64,000 bases of DNA from Nocardia suismassiliense (GCF_900269665.1 NZ_LT985361.1:2738701-2802700); one strand, 5' to 3'. Positions 19,373 through 28,278 are shown, numbered from the stretch's first letter. Translations and numbers: made by a program. Notes: generated from the sequence alone by a model not told the origin.

Positions 19373-19453
19373 ATGAGCGAGCGGAGCGAGCGAGTTCTCG
19401 ACGCAGCCACGATCGTGGTCATGACTGCGCCGAGCGTCAGCGAGGTGCAGTGA
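19373..19453 (+). CDS. Tiny ORF 1 of the tandem MSER element upstream of sepF
   Basis: A 26-residue ORF starts at ATG 19373 after a good Shine-Dalgarno (GAAGGAAGG). It begins [13 protein letters not shown] and ends APSVSEVQ. Its TGA shares one base with the next ATG (TGATG), and AGCGAGG sits seven bases before that ATG. The DNA is a near-copy of 19453-19530 and resembles the element at 8511-8573. Function unknown; the arrangement suggests translational coupling into sepF. Confidence 0.5.
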   Translation: MSERSERVLDAATIVVMTAPSVSEVQ

Positions 19454-19530
19454 TGAGCGAGCGCAGCGAGCCAATGGGCGCAGCCACCCGCGTGGTCATC
19501 ACTGTGCCGAGCGCCAGCGAGGTGCAGTGA
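19453..19530 (+). CDS. Tiny ORF 2 of the tandem MSER element upstream of sepF
   Basis: A 25-residue ORF starts at ATG 19453, overlapping the stop of ORF 1. It begins [15 protein letters not shown] and ends VPSASEVQ. Its TGA (19528-19530) overlaps the sepF ATG in the same TGATG arrangement, and AGCGAGG again precedes the next start by seven bases. The two units share start, end and reading frame but differ inside. That looks like a duplicated cassette under frame selection. Confidence 0.5.
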   Translation: MSERSEPMGAATRVVITVPSASEVQ

Positions 19531-20321
19531 TGAGCACGCTGCACAAGTTCAAGGCGTATTTCGGCATGGTTCCGCTCGAGGATTACGAAGACGACTACGT
19601 GGACGATCGCGCCCCCAGGGGTAGCGACGAGCGTGGCGTTCGCCGCCCTCGGCCCCGTGACTACTCCGACCGCTATGTCGAAGATCGTTACGGCGCAGAC
19701 CATTACGGCGCCGACGGCTTCGACCGCGAGGACGCCGACTACCCGGAACCCGCCTACAAGTCGCCCTACAAGGGCGGTTACCCGGTTTCCCGGCGCGACG
19801 AGTACGCCGACGAGCCCTACGGCGAGGACCGCTACGAGCCGGCCCGCAGGCCCACCCGCATCGACGCCGCGCCCTCGTCCGGCCGGTTCCGTGCGGGCGG
19901 CACCGCGCCGCCGCCGCTGCGGGGAACCACCCGTGGTGCGCTCGCGGTCGATCCCGACGCCGAGGAGCGCCGGCTGGAGGAGCGCGTGCGCCCCGAGCCG
20001 GCACCCGCGCGCAGGCCGGGGATCTTCGAGGACGGAGGCCCCTTGTCCAAGATCACGACACTGCGCCCGCGCGACTACAGCGAGGCCAGGATCATCGGCG
20101 AGCGGTTCCGCGAGGGCAACCCGGTCATCATGGACCTGGTCGAGCTGAGCAACGCCGACGCCAAGCGCCTGGTCGACTTCGCCGCCGGACTCGCGTTCGC
20201 GCTGCGTGGCTCGTTCGACAAGGTGGCCACCAAGGTGTTCCTCCTCTCACCGGCCGATGTCGACGTATCAGCCGAAGAACGCCGACGCATCGCCGAAACC
20301 GGCTTCTACAACCAGAAATAA
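19530..20321 (+). CDS. sepF: Cell division protein SepF
   Basis: SepF is the membrane anchor and early partner of FtsZ in actinobacteria. From ATG 19530 the protein is 263 residues. An N-terminal amphipathic helix ([19 protein letters not shown]) would bind membrane. An acidic, Tyr/Asp/Arg-rich linker follows, and the SepF core (former DUF552) starts at about residue 172 ([15 protein letters not shown]) and includes [22 protein letters not shown]. The linker is long compared with B. subtilis SepF. The start overlaps the preceding tiny ORF. Confidence 0.94.
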   Translation: MSTLHKFKAYFGMVPLEDYEDDYVDDRAPRGSDERGVRRPRPRDYSDRYVEDRYGADHYGADGFDREDADYPEPAYKSPYKGGYPVSRRDEYADEPYGEDRYEPARRPTRIDAAPSSGRFRAGGTAPPPLRGTTRGALAVDPDAEERRLEERVRPEPAPARRPGIFEDGGPLSKITTLRPRDYSEARIIGERFREGNPVIMDLVELSNADAKRLVDFAAGLAFALRGSFDKVATKVFLLSPADVDVSAEERRRIAETGFYNQK

Positions 20322-20410
20322 GGTCGTGATCTGGGGGGTGTTGCAGACCGGTCGCAGGTGGGGCGGCGCGGTCATTTTGCGCAAAGCGGATTTTGCGGCA
20401 GAGTGAACTC

Positions 20411-20713
20411 GTGGCCTTGTTCGCGGTGCTGTACTTCGTACTGTTCATCTTCTGGCTGTTGCTGATCAGCCGGGTGATCGTCGAGTTCATCCGAAGCTTC
20501 GCGCGCGACTGGCGCCCGACCGGTGTCGTTGTCGTCATCCTCGAGGTGATCTTCACGATCACCGATCCGCCCGTGAAACTCCTGAGGCGCTTGATACCAC
20601 CGGTGTCCCTGGGGGGAATTCGCCTGGATCTGTCGATTATGGTCCTGCTTTTCATCGTCTTCATCTTGATGTCGATCGTGGGCAGCCTTGGGCAGTCGGC
20701 AACGCCGGTGTGA
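20411..20713 (+). CDS. YggT family membrane protein
   Basis: This is a small membrane protein of the YggT family, regularly found between sepF and wag31; its role is not settled. I chose GTG 20411 (MALFAVLYFVLFIFWLLLI); an in-frame TTG at 20393 would add six residues. The 100-residue product has a membrane helix at each end (about 3-22 and 75-95). A conserved cytoplasmic segment lies between them (EFIRSFARDWRPTG and TDPPVKLLRRLIPP). The Shine-Dalgarno is weak. Confidence 0.85.
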   Translation: MALFAVLYFVLFIFWLLLISRVIVEFIRSFARDWRPTGVVVVILEVIFTITDPPVKLLRRLIPPVSLGGIRLDLSIMVLLFIVFILMSIVGSLGQSATPV

Positions 20714-20735
20714 CAGAATGGGCCATGAAGTAGCT

Positions 20736-20753
20736 TGCTAGATCTGCTAGATC
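20736..20753 (+). repeat. Tandem 9-bp repeat upstream of wag31
   Basis: TGCTAGATC is repeated exactly in tandem (20736-20744, 20745-20753), 28 nt before the wag31 ATG. Each unit contributes to an AGATCT palindrome. It falls where a promoter -10 or a transcription start could lie. Its role is unknown. Confidence 0.5.
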
Positions 20754-20781
20754 TCCAAAAGACGCGTGAAGGGATCCTTCC

Positions 20782-21639
20782 ATGCCGCTGACTCCAGCCG
20801 ATGTGCACAACGTCGCGTTCAGCAAACCGCCGATCGGGAAGCGCGGCTACAACGAGGATGAAGTCGACGCCTTCCTGGATCTCGTCGAGCAGGAACTCTC
20901 GCGTCTGATCGAGGAAAACGCCGACCTGCGTCAGCGGGTCGCCGAACTCGACGCAGAACTTGCTGATGCCAAGAAGAATCGCGGCCCGGTCGGCCCGAAC
21001 AACGTGAAAGCGCCTGTCCAGCAGGCCCCGCCGCCGCAGCCGGAGCCGATCAAGCCGCCGGTGCAGCAGGCCCCGCCCGCGCCGATGCCCGCCCCGGCCC
21101 CGCCGAAGGAAGCCCCCAGCGCGGACGCCAACCTGCAGGCCGCCAAGGTGCTCAGCCTCGCCCAGGAGATGGCGGATCGGCTCACCAGCGACGCGAAGGT
21201 CGAAGCGGAAAACCTGCTGTCGAACGCGCGGGCAAACTCCGAGCGTCTCGTCGGCGATGCCAGGACCCGGTCAGAGGCGATGATCGCCGACGCGCGCCAG
21301 AAGGCCGACGCGATGCTGTCGGACGCGCAGTCCCGTTCGGACAACCAGCTGCGTCAGGCGAAGGAAAAAGCCGACGCCCTGCAGGCCGATGCCGAGCGCA
21401 AGCACACTGAGATCATGGCGACCATCACCCAGCAGCGCAGCGTGCTGGAGAGCCGGATCGAACAGCTCAAGACCTTCGAGCGCGAGTACCGGGTGCGGCT
21501 GAAGTCCTACCTGGAATCGCAGCTCGAAGAGCTGGAGAACCGCGGCTCGGCGGTTCCGGTCGACGGTGGCGAGGCCTTCGCCGACGCCAACACGGCCAAC
21601 AATCTGCAGCCCGCCTCGTTCGCCAAGGGTGGCAAGTAA
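20782..21639 (+). CDS. wag31: Polar growth protein DivIVA / Wag31
   Basis: Wag31 (DivIVA, antigen 84) marks negatively curved membrane at poles and directs polar wall synthesis. The 285-residue protein starts with the DivIVA signature [20 protein letters not shown] and continues into a short coiled coil ([20 protein letters not shown]). A Pro/Gln/Ala-rich linker occupies about residues 70-115. A long C-terminal coiled coil has repeated Ala/Asp/Ser-rich heptads ([20 protein letters not shown]). Its place after sepF and yggT is standard. Confidence 0.96.
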   Translation: MPLTPADVHNVAFSKPPIGKRGYNEDEVDAFLDLVEQELSRLIEENADLRQRVAELDAELADAKKNRGPVGPNNVKAPVQQAPPPQPEPIKPPVQQAPPAPMPAPAPPKEAPSADANLQAAKVLSLAQEMADRLTSDAKVEAENLLSNARANSERLVGDARTRSEAMIADARQKADAMLSDAQSRSDNQLRQAKEKADALQADAERKHTEIMATITQQRSVLESRIEQLKTFEREYRVRLKSYLESQLEELENRGSAVPVDGGEAFADANTANNLQPASFAKGGK

Positions 21640-21705
21640 GCCGCTCGCCTCGAGCGCACCACAGTTCGTACAATTGAAGAAACTGTCGAGCCGCCTGGGG
21701 ACACC

Positions 21706-21906
21706 ATGCTCGTCTTGACGCTCGTTCTTGCCGCCGTCGGCTTCGCCCTGCTGGTAGCCGCGCTCACCACCGGATCGGTGATCTGGGCGTGGGGCTGCAT
21801 CCTGGTCTGCGTGCTCGGCGCCGTGCTGCTACTGGTCAGTGCCCTGTCTATGCGTAGGCCGGACGAAGACGCCGCGCCACCGCCGGGGCGCCACGCCAAG
21901 CGTTAG
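21706..21906 (+). CDS. Small two-helix membrane protein, unknown function
   Basis: A 66-residue protein starts at ATG 21706. Two hydrophobic segments (about 1-22 and 25-47) are followed by a charged tail (MRRPDEDAAPPPGRHAKR). A TACAAT hexamer at 21669-21674 could be its own -10. Similar small membrane proteins follow wag31 in relatives. I cannot assign a function. Confidence 0.75.
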   Translation: MLVLTLVLAAVGFALLVAALTTGSVIWAWGCILVCVLGAVLLLVSALSMRRPDEDAAPPPGRHAKR

Positions 21907-21954
21907 ATAGGCGGCACCGTAATCAGGTTTGACCGCACTGGCTAGAATCAAACA

Positions 21955-22180
21955 TGAACATGGTGTTGATCCGGCCATCACCGGGGAGCCTTCGGAAGAA
22001 CAGCACCCGCGGCCTGCTCGGCGGCGGTGCCCAGTAGAACCGAACGGGTGAGCCCGTCACAGCTCACAACGAGAGGTTCGGCCGCTCTGGCCGGACAAGC
22101 GGGGTGGTACCGCGGTATCGACGCACCGGCGTCGGCATCGTCCCCGTGCCAACGTAAACGGCACGAGGAGACGCACCCGC
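21955..22180 (+). ncRNA. T-box riboswitch (ileS, translational class)
   Basis: The leader of ileS contains the invariant T-box core GTGGTACCGCGG (22104-22115), which pairs with the uncharged tRNA acceptor end. A short stem I region lies around 21962-22008 (GGTGTTGATCC... to ...AACAGCACC) and contains an ATC isoleucine specifier at 21977-21979. Just before the gene, CGTGCC (22145-22150) pairs with GGCACG (22160-22165) next to the GAGGAG Shine-Dalgarno (22165-22170). Actinobacterial ileS T-boxes are known to control translation initiation. A TAGAAT hexamer at 21943-21948 is a plausible -10. Confidence 0.9.
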
Positions 22181-22181
22181 G

Positions 22182-25100
22182 ATGGCGGACCAAACTTCCA
22201 GCAACAGCGGATACCCGCGCGTCGACCTCGGTGTCGGCACGGGATCGGCGTTCCCCGCGATGGAGCGCCGCGTGCTAGACGCCTGGGCGGCCGCCGACAC
22301 CTTCCGCGCGAGCATCGAAAACCGTTCCGGGGCAGCGGAGTTCGTCTTCTACGACGGACCGCCGTTTGCCAACGGTCTGCCACATTACGGGCATTTGCTC
22401 ACCGGATACGTCAAAGACCTGGTACCGCGTTTCCAGACGATGCGCGGCAAGCGGGTCGACCGGCGATTCGGCTGGGACTGTCACGGATTGCCCGCGGAAA
22501 TCGAAGCGGAGAAACAGCTCGGTATCACGGACAAATCACAGATCGACGAGATGGGCCTTGCCGAATTCAACGCGGCCTGTAAATCTTCCGTGCTCCGCTA
22601 CACCGGTGAATGGCGCGATTATGTGACACGTCAGGCGCGCTGGGTCGACTTCGACAACGACTACAAGACACTCGATCTCGACTTCATGGAGTCGGTGATG
22701 TGGGCGTTCAAGTCGTTGCACGAGAAGGGGTTGATCTATCAGGGCTTCCGGGTGCTGCCCTACAGCTGGTATGAGCAGACGCCGCTGTCGAATCAGGAGA
22801 CCCGGCTCGACGACGCGTACAAGATGCGCCAGGACCCGGCGGTCACCGTCGACATGGTGCTGCGCGTCCCCGCCGAGCATCCGCTGCACGCCTTGGACGG
22901 CGCCAACGCGCTGATCTGGACCACCACCCCGTGGACGCTGCCGTCGAACCTCGCGATCGCCGTGCACCCCGACATCCGCTACGTGCACCTGCGCGCCGCC
23001 GACGGCAAGCGTTATCTGCTGGCGGCCGAACGCGTGTCGCACTACGCCCGCGAATTCGGTGACGAGCCGGAGACACTCGGCGAGTACGACGGCGCCGCGC
23101 TCACCGACCTGTCCTATGAGCCGCCGTTCGACTTCTTCGCCGGCCACCCGCGCGCGCACCGCGTGCTGAACGCCGACTACGTGACCACCGACTCCGGCAC
23201 CGGAATCGTGCACCTCGCACCGGCATTCGGTGAGGAGGACATGGACGTCGCCACGGCCAACGGCATCGAGATCGTGCAGCCGCTGGACCCGGGCGGCAAG
23301 TTCACCTCGATGGTGCCGCCGTACGAGGGCCTGATGGTGTTCGACGCCAACCCGGTCATCATCAAGGACCTCAAGGCCGCCGGAAAGCTGTTGCGGCACG
23401 AGACGATCGAGCACTCCTACCCGCACAGCTGGCGCTCCGGCCAGCCGCTGATCTACATGGCGGTGCCGTCCTGGTTCGTCGCGGTGACCAAGTTCCGCGA
23501 CCGGATGGTCGAGCTGAACCAGCGGATCAGCTGGGTGCCCGAGCACATCCGCGACGGCCAGTTCGGCAAGTGGCTGGAGGGCGCGCGGGACTGGAACATC
23601 AGCCGGAACCGCTACTGGGGCAGCCCGATCCCGGTGTGGGTCTCCGACAACCCGGACTACCCGCGGATGGACGTGTACGGCTCGCTCGACGAGCTGGAAC
23701 GCGACTTCGGCGTGCGCCCGGACGATCTGCACCGCCCGATGATCGACGAGCTGACCCGGCCGAACCCGGACGACCCGACGGGGCAGTCGACCATGCGCCG
23801 GGTGCCCGAGGTGCTCGACTGCTGGTTCGAGTCGGGCTCGATGCCGTTCGCCCAGGTGCACTACCCGTTCGAGAACAAGGAGTGGTTCGATAGCCACTTC
23901 CCCGGTGACTTCATCGTCGAGTACAACGGGCAGACCCGCGGCTGGTTCTATACGCTGCACGTGCTCTCGACCGCGCTCTTCGACAGCCATGCCTTCAAAA
24001 CCGTTGCCGCACACGGCATCGTGCTCGGCGACGACGGCCTGAAGATGAGCAAGTCCAAGGGCAACTACCCGAACGTCAACGAGGTGTTCGATCGGGACGG
24101 CTCCGACGCGATGCGCTGGTTCCTGATGAGCTCGCCGATCCTGCGCGGCGGCAACCTGATCGTCACCGAGCGCGGCATCCGCGAGGGCGTCAGCCACGCG
24201 CTGCGGCCGCTGTGGAACGCGTGGACGTTCCTGAACCTGTATGCCTCGAAACCGGGGACCTGGCGCACGGATTCGCCGAACGTGCTGGACCGCTACATCT
24301 TGGCCAAGCTCGCGCAAACCCGCGACGCGATGACCGAGGCGCTGGAGACCTACGACATCGCCGGGGCCTGCGAGCAGCTGCGCGGATTCGCCGACGCGCT
24401 CACCAATTGGTATGTGCGCCGGTCGCGTTCGCGCTTCTGGAGCGAGGAGCCGGATGCGGTGGACACGCTGCACACGGTGCTGGAGGTGGTGACCCGGCTG
24501 GCCGCGCCGCTGCTACCGCTGATCACCGAGGTGATCTGGCGTGGGCTCACCGGCGGCGAGTCGGTGCACCTGACCGACTGGCCCAAAGACGCTGAGCTGC
24601 CCGCCGATCCGGAGCTGGTCGCCGCGATGGACGAGGCCAGGGTGGTCTGCTCGACGGTGCTGAGCCTGCGCAAGGCACAGAACCTGCGGGTGCGGCTGCC
24701 GCTGGCCGAGGTCACCATCGCCGCGGCCGACGCCGAGCGGCTCGCGCCCTACGCCGACATCATCGCCGACGAGGTGAACGTCAAGAAGGTCGACCTGACC
24801 ACCGACGTCGCCGTACACGGCCGGTTCGAGCTGGTCGTCAACGCCCGTGCCGCAGGCCCGCGCCTGGGCAAGGACGTGCAGACGGTGATCAAGGCGGTCA
24901 AGGCCGGCGAGTGGTCCGAGGACGCCGACGGTGTCGTCACCGCCGCCGGAATCGCCCTGCTCCCCGAGGAATACACGCAGCGCCTGGTGGCCGCCGAACC
25001 CGAGTCCACCGCCGCCCTGCCCGGCAATGCCGGCCTGGTGGTGCTGAACTCGGCGGTCACCGAGGAACTGGAGGCCGAGGGCTGGGCCCGCGACCTCATC

Positions 25101-25316
25101 CGCGATCTGCAGGAGACCCGAAAGTCCTTGGGGCTGGATGTTTCCGACCGCATCTCGGTGCTGCTCGAGGTACCGGCTGACCGGGCCGGATGGGCCGAAA
25201 CGCACCGCGAGCTCATCGCGGGCGAGATCCTCGCCACCACCCTCACCTTCGGCGAGGCGGGGGCTGACGCCGCCGATTTGGTCGGTGGCGTGCGGGCGCA
25301 GGTCACCAAGGCCTGA
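22182..25316 (+). CDS. ileS: Isoleucyl-tRNA synthetase
   Basis: IleRS charges tRNA-Ile in the cytoplasm. The 1044-residue protein starts at ATG 22182. It has the HIGH-type motif H68-Y-G-H, a long CP1 editing domain, the K621-M-S-K-S loop, and a C-terminal tRNA-binding region. The length and the HYGH form fit the eukaryote-like IleRS clade of many actinobacteria. It stands alone behind a T-box and is followed by a strong terminator. Its position after wag31 is common in actinobacteria. Confidence 0.97.
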   Translation: MADQTSSNSGYPRVDLGVGTGSAFPAMERRVLDAWAAADTFRASIENRSGAAEFVFYDGPPFANGLPHYGHLLTGYVKDLVPRFQTMRGKRVDRRFGWDCHGLPAEIEAEKQLGITDKSQIDEMGLAEFNAACKSSVLRYTGEWRDYVTRQARWVDFDNDYKTLDLDFMESVMWAFKSLHEKGLIYQGFRVLPYSWYEQTPLSNQETRLDDAYKMRQDPAVTVDMVLRVPAEHPLHALDGANALIWTTTPWTLPSNLAIAVHPDIRYVHLRAADGKRYLLAAERVSHYAREFGDEPETLGEYDGAALTDLSYEPPFDFFAGHPRAHRVLNADYVTTDSGTGIVHLAPAFGEEDMDVATANGIEIVQPLDPGGKFTSMVPPYEGLMVFDANPVIIKDLKAAGKLLRHETIEHSYPHSWRSGQPLIYMAVPSWFVAVTKFRDRMVELNQRISWVPEHIRDGQFGKWLEGARDWNISRNRYWGSPIPVWVSDNPDYPRMDVYGSLDELERDFGVRPDDLHRPMIDELTRPNPDDPTGQSTMRRVPEVLDCWFESGSMPFAQVHYPFENKEWFDSHFPGDFIVEYNGQTRGWFYTLHVLSTALFDSHAFKTVAAHGIVLGDDGLKMSKSKGNYPNVNEVFDRDGSDAMRWFLMSSPILRGGNLIVTERGIREGVSHALRPLWNAWTFLNLYASKPGTWRTDSPNVLDRYILAKLAQTRDAMTEALETYDIAGACEQLRGFADALTNWYVRRSRSRFWSEEPDAVDTLHTVLEVVTRLAAPLLPLITEVIWRGLTGGESVHLTDWPKDAELPADPELVAAMDEARVVCSTVLSLRKAQNLRVRLPLAEVTIAAADAERLAPYADIIADEVNVKKVDLTTDVAVHGRFELVVNARAAGPRLGKDVQTVIKAVKAGEWSEDADGVVTAAGIALLPEEYTQRLVAAEPESTAALPGNAGLVVLNSAVTEELEAEGWARDLIRDLQETRKSLGLDVSDRISVLLEVPADRAGWAETHRELIAGEILATTLTFGEAGADAADLVGGVRAQVTKA

Positions 25317-25327
25317 CACGTCGAACG

Positions 25328-25359
25328 GCAAGGGCGGGACCGGATGGTCCCGCCCTTGC
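25328..25359 (+). terminator. Terminator hairpin after ileS
   Basis: A perfect 14-bp stem (25328-25341, GCAAGGGCGGGACC, with 25346-25359) closes the loop GGAT and is followed by TTGTTCC. It sits 11 nt after the ileS stop and separates it from the convergent gene. Confidence 0.9.
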
Positions 25360-25411
25360 TTGTTCCGCTGCCGCACCGTGATCCCGCGTTCGGCGGCTTT
25401 GTAGGCGCCCA

Positions 25412-25828
25412 TCAGACCGGCGCCGTCAACTGCTGCATGATCGCGGCGGTGTCCAGCCAGACGTTCTCCCGGCTGATCTTGTCGTCGCGGATCTCGCAGA
25501 CATGCAGTATCCGGAAATTGATGGGGCGGTTGCCGCCGGGGATGCCCAGGAACGTGCCGGTCGCCCGGCCGTACCAATGGGATTCGTCGACGAAGAAGTC
25601 CGCACCGTAGTACCGGTGCACGGTCTCCATCTTGTCTTCGCTGATCGCGTCGAACAGGGCGCGGTAGCGCTGGGCGATCGCGGCCGGGTCGCGCAGAGTG
25701 CCCTGCGGATCGCCGACGGCGTCGTGCTCGACCTCCGCGGCCAGGGTGTCCATGATCGCGTCGACATCGTTGGCGGCCTCCGCCGCGCAGTGCCGCTCGA
25801 ACAGCTCGTCCATCTCTTCACGTGTCAT
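25412..25828 (-). CDS. SnoaL-like / nuclear transport factor 2 fold protein
   Basis: This 138-residue cytoplasmic protein has a single NTF2-like (SnoaL-type) domain. It begins with an alpha-helical MTREEMDELFERHCAAEAANDVDAIMDTL segment and ends in strands containing HVCEIRDDKISRENVWLD. Such folds serve as cyclases, isomerases or binding proteins, so the reaction cannot be predicted. It is divergent from a TetR-type regulator with only 43 bp between the starts, which suggests direct control by that regulator. Confidence 0.8.
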   Translation of the reverse strand: MTREEMDELFERHCAAEAANDVDAIMDTLAAEVEHDAVGDPQGTLRDPAAIAQRYRALFDAISEDKMETVHRYYGADFFVDESHWYGRATGTFLGIPGGNRPINFRILHVCEIRDDKISRENVWLDTAAIMQQLTAPV

Positions 25829-25848
25829 CGCCCACGCCCTCCTGAAAG

Positions 25849-25902
25849 TGAGAATCTGCTATCGTGGTGAGATGACTTTCTCACGGCGAGACGAGATTCT
25901 CA
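25849..25902 (+). promoter_or_regulatory. Candidate TetR operator between the divergent pair
   Basis: GTGAGAA (25849-25855) and TTCTCAC (25878-25884) form an inverted repeat across the 43-bp intergenic space and the regulator start. A further half-site, AGATTCTCA, lies at 25894-25902. The arrangement suits autoregulation and control of the SnoaL-like gene. Binding is inferred from position only. Confidence 0.45.
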
Positions 25903-26537
25903 ATAGCGACCGAGCGAAGAATCAGAAGATGCGCACCAGGGAAGCCCTGCTCGCCGCCGCGCTCGACCTCGCTCGCCACGGTCACTCGCCCTCGATCGCC
26001 GAGGTCGCCGAGGCCGCGAAGGTCTCCACCGCCACCGCGTACCGGTACTTCCCCAACCCGCAGTCGCTGTGGTCGGACATGGCCACCCGGCAGGCCGGAA
26101 CCACCGGCGGGGTTCCGGACTTCCTCGACGACCTGCCCGAGGATCCGGAGCAGCGCATCGACCGGGTGGTGCGCGAGGTCTGCGCCTTCCAGTTCGCGGA
26201 CGAAGTGGTGTGGCGTGGCGTATTGCGAGCAACCCTTGATCGTTGGTTCAGTCAGGTCGATGTCGCTGAGGCGGAACGGGTTCCGGTGCGTGGGGTGACC
26301 CGGTTGGAGATGGCGCGGGTCGCCTTGGCGCCGTTGCGGGACACGCTGTCGGCGGAGCGGATGGAGCGATTGGTGAACGCGGTGACGCTGGTCTTCGGGA
26401 TCGAGGCCCTGGTCTCGACCCGGGATACCTGCGGGCTCGATGTCGCGGCGGCCACCGAGACGATGAGCTGGGCGGCTCGCTCCTTGGTGCGCGCTGCCCT
26501 TGCTGAATCGGGCGCGGACCAACCCTCGGTCGAATGA
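25872..26537 (+). CDS. TetR/AcrR family transcriptional regulator
   Basis: This 221-residue repressor-type protein starts at ATG 25872. The N-terminal helix-turn-helix lies at about residues 20-65 (REALLAAALDLARHG ... SIAEVAEAAKVSTATAYRYFPN). The C-terminal ligand domain shows no clear family. It is divergent from the SnoaL-like gene, its probable target. The effector is unknown. Confidence 0.88.
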   Translation: MTFSRRDEILNSDRAKNQKMRTREALLAAALDLARHGHSPSIAEVAEAAKVSTATAYRYFPNPQSLWSDMATRQAGTTGGVPDFLDDLPEDPEQRIDRVVREVCAFQFADEVVWRGVLRATLDRWFSQVDVAEAERVPVRGVTRLEMARVALAPLRDTLSAERMERLVNAVTLVFGIEALVSTRDTCGLDVAAATETMSWAARSLVRAALAESGADQPSVE

Positions 26538-26539
26538 TA

Positions 26540-26555
26540 TGTGATGTAGATCACA
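26540..26555 (+). promoter_or_regulatory. Perfect CRP-family binding site
   Basis: TGTGATGTAGATCACA is an exact match to the TGTGA-N6-TCACA consensus of the CRP/GlxR family of actinobacteria. It begins 3 bp after the TetR stop and lies 250 nt upstream of the NlpC/P60 gene. In mycobacteria CRP controls some wall-hydrolase genes, so this gene is the likely target. No promoter was firmly located. Confidence 0.7.
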
Positions 26556-26804
26556 TGCCAGAAATTTGCTGAACTGGGGTTGCAGGTTCAAGCGGCACGG
26601 CAGAATCGAACATGGTGCTGCTGTTGCGGAGATCGACTTCTGGGGCAGTAGTGAGTTCGTGAGTTGTCCTACCTGAACGCGCTGTGCCAGGTGTTTGTGC
26701 GCCGGACACGGCGGCTGCGGCCCCTGTGGCGCTGCTCGACCCAGGCGTCAGCCGGGACCGCCGGATGGTGGCCCGCGCGCCGGGCCGCCGGAAGGGACGA
26801 GCAC

Positions 26805-27308
26805 GTGAACAGAAAACCCTTGCGTCGCATCGCTTTCGGATTCCTCCTAGCGACCGCCGCGACCCTGATCCTGGCGGGTCCGGGCTGGTCGGACACCGGC
26901 AGCGCTACCGGGAGCGCCCAATCCCTGTCCGCCTCCGGTTCGGGCGCGATCCCGCTGCCCAGCTCGAACGGGGTGGGTGCGCTGGCGGCGGCCGTCTCGC
27001 AGACCGGAAAGCCCTACGAGTGGGGCGGCACCGGCCCGTTCGCCTGGGACTGCTCCGGCCTGGTCCAATGGGCGTTCCGCCAGGTCGGCGTCCGCATTCC
27101 GCGCACAACCTGGGAACAGGCCAGAGCGGGCGCACCCGTCCCGTACTACGCGCTCTCACCCGGCGACGTGGTGGTGCTGAACACCGACGGCTCACACGTC
27201 GGCATCTACGCCGGGTTCGGCCAGATCTTCAACGCCTACGACTGGGGCGTGCCCGTCGGCCTCAGCCCGCTCAAGCAGTTCGACATCTACGCGATCCGCC
27301 GCTTCTAG
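26805..27308 (+). CDS. Secreted NlpC/P60 peptidoglycan endopeptidase
   Basis: This exported cysteine peptidase is expected to cut D-Glu-meso-DAP bonds in peptidoglycan stems. I chose GTG 26805 because GGAAGGGA lies seven bases upstream and translation then starts with a signal peptide (MNRKPLRRIAFGFLLATAAT, probably cleaved near residue 30). The NlpC/P60 domain covers about residues 56-167. Catalytic Cys83 is in WDCSGLVQWAF, His131 in GSHVGIYAG, and Asn143 is the likely third residue. At 167 residues it is a minimal, single-domain enzyme. A CRP-type site lies upstream. Confidence 0.9.
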   Translation: MNRKPLRRIAFGFLLATAATLILAGPGWSDTGSATGSAQSLSASGSGAIPLPSSNGVGALAAAVSQTGKPYEWGGTGPFAWDCSGLVQWAFRQVGVRIPRTTWEQARAGAPVPYYALSPGDVVVLNTDGSHVGIYAGFGQIFNAYDWGVPVGLSPLKQFDIYAIRRF

Positions 27309-27382
27309 CCGCACATCCGCTGATGTCCCGCACCGGAAATCGCGTGCGATTCGGTCTGCGGGACATCAGGATGTGTGCGGCT
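27307..27382. repeat. Palindromic repeat element, copy 1 (also bidirectional terminator)
   Basis: Between the convergent NlpC/P60 and galU genes lies a long palindrome. TGATGTCCCGCA pairs perfectly with TGCGGGACATCA, and an outer CCGCAC pairs with GTGCGG. The core holds a second stem (GAAATCGC with GCGATTC). The core matches that of a palindrome at 56322-56391 while the arms differ but still pair. It probably ends transcription of both genes. Confidence 0.75.
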
Positions 27383-28278
27383 CAGTCCTTCTCGTCGACC
27401 AGGCTGCGCAGCAGCGGGGCGTACTGCGGGTTGGCCAGCGCCGAGGCGAACTGGGCGACCAGGTAGTCGGCTGGGTTGCCCGTGTCGTACCAGCGGCCTC
27501 GGATCACCTGGCCGTAGACGGGGTTGTCGGCGGCGTGCACGTTGATCGCGTCGGTGAGGTAGACCTCGCCGGAGCGGTGCTCGTACCAGGCCTTGGTCTG
27601 GGCGCGCAGCTCGTCGATGATGCCTGGGGTGACCACATAGCCGCCGATCGCGGCGAAGTCAGACGGCGCGTCCTCCGGCTTCGGCTTCTCCCGCAGGCCG
27701 GTGATGCGCAACAGGCCGTGGCCCTGATCGTCGGCGACGACCGGGACGCCGTAGCGCTGCGACTCGGCCGGGTCCATCGGCATCAGCGCGAGCACCGGCG
27801 CGCCGGTGGCCTCGTAGGCGTCGATCAGCTGCTGAGCGCGCGGCACCTCGGCGACGAACACGTCGTCGGGCCACAGCACCAGCATCGGTTCGTCGCCCAG
27901 GTTGCGGGCCGCGTTCAGGACCGGGGTGCCGTTGCCGTAGGGGCCGTGCTGGTCGAGGTAGGTGATGTGGCCGAGCCTGGACAGTTCACCGACCTCTTCG
28001 ACCGCGTCGGCGTAGGCGGTCTTGCCGTCCGCGCGTAGCTGGGCCACCAGCGCGGGGTTGGGGCGGAAGTGGTCCTGGATCAACGATTTTCCGCTGCTGA
28101 CCACGATGGTGATGTCGGTGATGCCCGACGCGACCAGCTCGCGGACCGTATGTTCGATGACCGGCTTGTCGCCGACCGGCAGCATCTCCTTCGGGATGGC
28201 CTTGGTCAGCGGGAGGAGCCGGGAACCGATACCGGCGGCCGGGATCACGGCCTTGCGGATCTTCATAGGTCCGATCAT
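27382..28278 (-). CDS. galU: UTP--glucose-1-phosphate uridylyltransferase
   Basis: GalU makes UDP-glucose from UTP and glucose-1-phosphate for glycogen, trehalose and surface glycans. I chose the ATG at 28278; a second ATG four codons in (28266, MKIRKAVIPAAGIGSRLLPL) is also possible, and neither has a strong ribosome-binding site. From 28278 the protein is 298 residues. It shows the nucleotidyltransferase motif AVIPAAGIGSRLLPLTKAIPKEMLP, LVLWPDDVF, and the substrate-binding GEVYLTDAIN region. It is divergent from the DinX-type polymerase gene. Confidence 0.95.
   Translation of the reverse strand: MIGPMKIRKAVIPAAGIGSRLLPLTKAIPKEMLPVGDKPVIEHTVRELVASGITDITIVVSSGKSLIQDHFRPNPALVAQLRADGKTAYADAVEEVGELSRLGHITYLDQHGPYGNGTPVLNAARNLGDEPMLVLWPDDVFVAEVPRAQQLIDAYEATGAPVLALMPMDPAESQRYGVPVVADDQGHGLLRITGLREKPKPEDAPSDFAAIGGYVVTPGIIDELRAQTKAWYEHRSGEVYLTDAINVHAADNPVYGQVIRGRWYDTGNPADYLVAQFASALANPQYAPLLRSLVDEKD

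Noticed and set aside
26538..26804. Possible c-di-AMP (ydaO-type) riboswitch upstream of the NlpC/P60 gene
   Set aside because: Such riboswitches often precede actinobacterial wall hydrolases, but I could not match the conserved core; only the CRP site is supported.
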